Position numbers and translations under genes: made by a program
From: an uncultured Flavobacteriaceae bacterium
GTDB taxonomy: Bacteria; Bacteroidota; Bacteroidia; Flavobacteriales; Flavobacteriaceae
Reading direction: 5' to 3'
Assembly (NCBI GenBank): GCA_938018045.1
Contig: CALIIP010000154.1
Span: 1 to 7,866 of the forward strand
DNA: 7,866 bases
The notes under the pieces: generated by a model
What the model saw: the letters and a program-made list of their open reading frames with translations, nothing else
Databases searched by the model: none
Told to the model about the DNA's origin: nothing
Part shown: piece by piece, positions 6,682-7,866 of the stretch
How positions within the stretch are numbered: position 1 is the stretch's first letter
How the letters are laid out: each line of letters starts with the position of its first letter

Positions 6682-7020
6682 ATGACGTCTGCAAATATTT
6701 TAGAAAACTTAAATTACAACGAAGATAGAGTTGCAATTTCTGTCTTGTTTGAAACTGAAACAACCAAAGAAATTCGAATTCTTTTTAAGAAAGGGCAACT
6801 GATGAAAAAGCATCAAACGAAGTTCCCAATTACAGTTGAAATAGTAGAAGGAGAAATTGATTTTGGTGTTGATGATGAAACGAACAATTTATTAAAAGGT
6901 GCTATTGTAAGTCTAAAAGGAAGTGTCCCTCATGATTTGTTGGCACAAAAAGACAGTATTGTTCGGTTGACGCTAAGTAAATTAGACTCTGTTGACAGAG
7001 TAAAAGACGTTGTTAAATAG
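6682..7020 (+). CDS. Small cupin-domain protein
   Basis: A 112-residue single-domain cupin (six-to-eight-stranded beta barrel), cytosolic, function unknown. Seen: KKGQLMKKHQTKFPITVEIVEG region (36-57), a version of cupin motif 1 with His44, Glu53 and Gly57 but without the second His of HxH; then the inter-motif segment and GAIVSLKGSVPHDL (73-86), motif 2 with Pro83 and His84. Metal binding through His44/Glu53/His84 is possible but incomplete compared with canonical cupins. I chose the ATG at 6682 because it begins a typical MTSANILENL start and leaves an 11-base gap after the glycosyltransferase. An in-frame TTG at 6661 would overlap that gene and is less likely. The 3' end overlaps the converging ArsC-like gene by 8 bases. 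It may bind a sugar or other small ligand, which is inference from family only. Confidence 0.88.
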   Translation: MTSANILENLNYNEDRVAISVLFETETTKEIRILFKKGQLMKKHQTKFPITVEIVEGEIDFGVDDETNNLLKGAIVSLKGSVPHDLLAQKDSIVRLTLSKLDSVDRVKDVVK

Positions 7021-7363
7021 GTAGTTTTTCTAGTAACGCTTCTACATTTTTCTTACTATTTCCTATAAATATTTCTGAATCTACAATAACTACAGGACGT
7101 TTCAAAAACGTGTATTCATCTAATATTAATTGACGAATATCTTTCTCTGACAACTCTTGATTTTTCAAATCCATTTGCTTGTATTTTTTTGCTCTTCTGC
7201 TAAAAAGTGCTTCATAACTTCCAGACAACGCATGCATTTCTTCAAGTTGAGCAACAGTTATAGGCTCCGTTTTAATTTCTTGTAAAATAAATCCTTCTAG
7301 ATTGATGGATTTTAATATTCGCGTGCAAGTATCGCAAGTTTTAAGGAAATAGATTTTTTTCAT
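7013..7363 (-). CDS. ArsC/Spx-like thioredoxin-fold protein
   Basis: A 116-residue protein of the ArsC/Spx/YffB family. Seen: KTCDTCTRIL (8-17) with a CxxC pair (Cys10, Cys13) at the N-terminus of the first helix, LFSRRAKKY (53-61) in the position of the family's L-N-x-R/G-x-x-Y segment, and FLKRPVVIVDSEIFIGNSKK (86-105) containing the cis-Pro strand and Arg89. True ArsC arsenate reductases have one N-terminal Cys plus three arginines; the CxxC and the single clear Arg look more like Spx/YffB or a general thiol reductase, so I do not call it arsenate reductase. The ATG at 7363 gives the canonical start MKKIYFLKTC; an upstream in-frame start at 7432 would overlap the preceding gene and add 23 residues. 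It is probably cotranscribed with the membrane protein gene 46 bases upstream. Confidence 0.87.
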   Translation of the reverse strand: MKKIYFLKTCDTCTRILKSINLEGFILQEIKTEPITVAQLEEMHALSGSYEALFSRRAKKYKQMDLKNQELSEKDIRQLILDEYTFLKRPVVIVDSEIFIGNSKKNVEALLEKLPI

Positions 7364-7409
7364 AAGGTAAAAGTAGTGTATAGTTTTAAAAAGCTCTCTT
7401 TTTATTAAA

Positions 7410-7676
7410 TCAATTAAAGATTCCAACCGCAAGTTCTATCCAAATAAGAATAAAAATCATCAAAATAATTCCGCATAAAACAATTCTGTTTTTAGATTCT
7501 TTGAACTTCCTAAGAATAAACTCAAAAATAATACCTGTTCCATAAAGTAATAATCCTGCAATAATAAAATCTGATTTAGTCCAATTCACTTCATTTGTTA
7601 ATTGCATGGCTATAAATGGGATCAGCAATAAAAATGATGATACCACCAAAATAATAAGAAATCTTTTATCCTTCAT
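7410..7676 (-). CDS. Small three-helix membrane protein of unknown function
   Basis: An 88-residue inner-membrane protein with three predicted helices: about 5-24 (RFLIILVVSSFLLLIPFIAM), 36-55 (SDFIIAGLLLYGTGIIFEFI) and 64-87 (RIVLCGIILMIFILIWIELA). The short loops contain the polar segment QLTNEVNWTKSDF, and the KFKESKNR turn between helices 2 and 3 is basic and so probably cytoplasmic. IPFIAMQLTNEVNW and WIELAVGIF look like the conserved parts of a small flavobacterial family with no assigned role that I know of. The ATG at 7676 opens directly onto helix 1. It precedes the ArsC-like gene on the same strand, and a palindrome lies 22 bases upstream of its start. Confidence 0.82.
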   Translation of the reverse strand: MKDKRFLIILVVSSFLLLIPFIAMQLTNEVNWTKSDFIIAGLLLYGTGIIFEFILRKFKESKNRIVLCGIILMIFILIWIELAVGIFN

Positions 7677-7698
7677 AATCTTATGACCAAGTATTACT

Positions 7699-7724
7699 TT
7701 TTTAGTAAGTAAACTTACTAAAAA
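7699..7724. promoter_or_regulatory. Palindrome, probable operator in divergent intergenic region
   Basis: Perfect 12-base inverted repeat, TTTTTAGTAAGT (7699-7710) and ACTTACTAAAAA (7713-7724), separated by AA. It sits 22 bases upstream of the small membrane protein ATG and 78 bases upstream of the + strand gene starting at 7803. The polarity (T-run on the 5' arm, A-run on the 3' arm, on both strands) is opposite to that of an intrinsic terminator, which favours a dimeric-repressor binding site. The AGTAAGT/ACTTACT half-sites resemble operators reported for HxlR-type regulators, but no regulator gene is in view. Confidence 0.55.
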
Positions 7725-7802
7725 GAATCAAGAAACTCAACTCACACAAACCTAATCTTAAGAAAAAGCAGTATTTTTATACAAATATTTTTAAAAGATA
7801 CT

Positions 7803-7866
7803 ATGAACTTTCAAGTCACTTCATTTAACAGAACAACCTTATCATATTTCTTAGAAAACCTAAGTT
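7803..7866 (+). CDS. Start of a possible DinB-like protein (3' end outside window)
   Basis: An ATG at 7803 opens a frame that stays open for 21 codons to the window end (MNFQVTSFNRTTLSYFLENL then S). The pattern of an N-terminal helix with NRTxLxxFLENLS resembles the start of flavobacterial DinB/YfiT-like four-helix proteins, which continue with a conserved LxxLNKxP stretch that would lie beyond the window. The codon choice looks like its neighbours. With so few residues, the coding call is moderate and the product name tentative. It is divergent from the membrane protein gene, across the palindrome at 7699-7724. Confidence 0.45.
   Translation, partial: MNFQVTSFNRTTLSYFLENLS

Noticed and set aside
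7005..7040. Possible hairpin (CGTT ... AACG) at the cupin/ArsC-like junction
   Set aside because: The stem is only about four bases with a loop above 20 and has no U-run; it is not a credible terminator.
7364..7432. Upstream ATG extending the ArsC-like protein by 23 residues
   Set aside because: It would overlap the membrane protein gene and places extra residues ahead of the canonical MKKIYFLKTC start.
1..7866. Defence island, CRISPR array, prophage, transposon or toxin-antitoxin system
   Set aside because: No repeats with spacers, nuclease, integrase, transposase or small toxin-like pairs are present; most genes are housekeeping or conserved flavobacterial types.

Overview
The window reads as ordinary chromosome from a member of the Bacteroidota, most likely a flavobacterium (family Flavobacteriaceae). 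The grounds are the strongly AT-rich composition, TAA-dominated stops, absence of Shine-Dalgarno sequences, two exact matches to the Bacteroidota -7 promoter element TAnnTTTG, and protein types I recognise as flavobacterial: a bacterial GH3-family protein, a thymidine kinase without zinc cysteines, a cupin starting MTSANILENL, and an 88-residue three-helix membrane protein. No rRNA, tRNA, CRISPR array, insertion sequence, integrase, toxin-antitoxin pair or phage gene is visible.

Layout. (1) 1-2885, + strand: a three-gene run with 5 and 1 bases between genes. It holds a GH3-like acyl-adenylate enzyme (5' end outside the window), a MOSC-domain protein and an Old Yellow Enzyme-type flavin oxidoreductase. 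A strong bidirectional hairpin terminator follows at 2888-2920. (2) 2938-5106, - strand: thymidine kinase (tdk), alanine racemase (alr) and the mechanosensitive channel mscL, in that order of transcription. tdk and alr overlap by 14 bases; mscL probably also has its own promoter. (3) 5197-7020, + strand, divergent from tdk: a conserved protein of unknown function with a charged linker, a GT-A-type glycosyltransferase and a small cupin, with gaps of 7 and 11 bases. (4) 7013-7676, - strand: an 88-residue membrane protein followed by an ArsC/Spx-like thioredoxin-fold protein, whose 3' end overlaps the cupin's 3' end by 8 bases. (5) 7677-7866: a divergent intergenic region with a near-perfect palindrome, then the first 21 codons of a + strand gene that resembles a DinB-like protein and runs off the window.

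How the genes relate. tdk (thymidine salvage) and alr (D-alanine for peptidoglycan) are housekeeping genes that are probably translationally coupled. The GH3-MOSC-OYE cluster is the most accessory-looking block and could be a small-molecule modification or detoxification unit, but no substrate can be read from the sequence. I found no convincing novel defence, mobile or biosynthetic system. The points most worth a second look are the palindrome at 7699-7724, the GH3-MOSC-OYE cluster, the unusual MscL pore helix and the unknown protein at 5197-5931.
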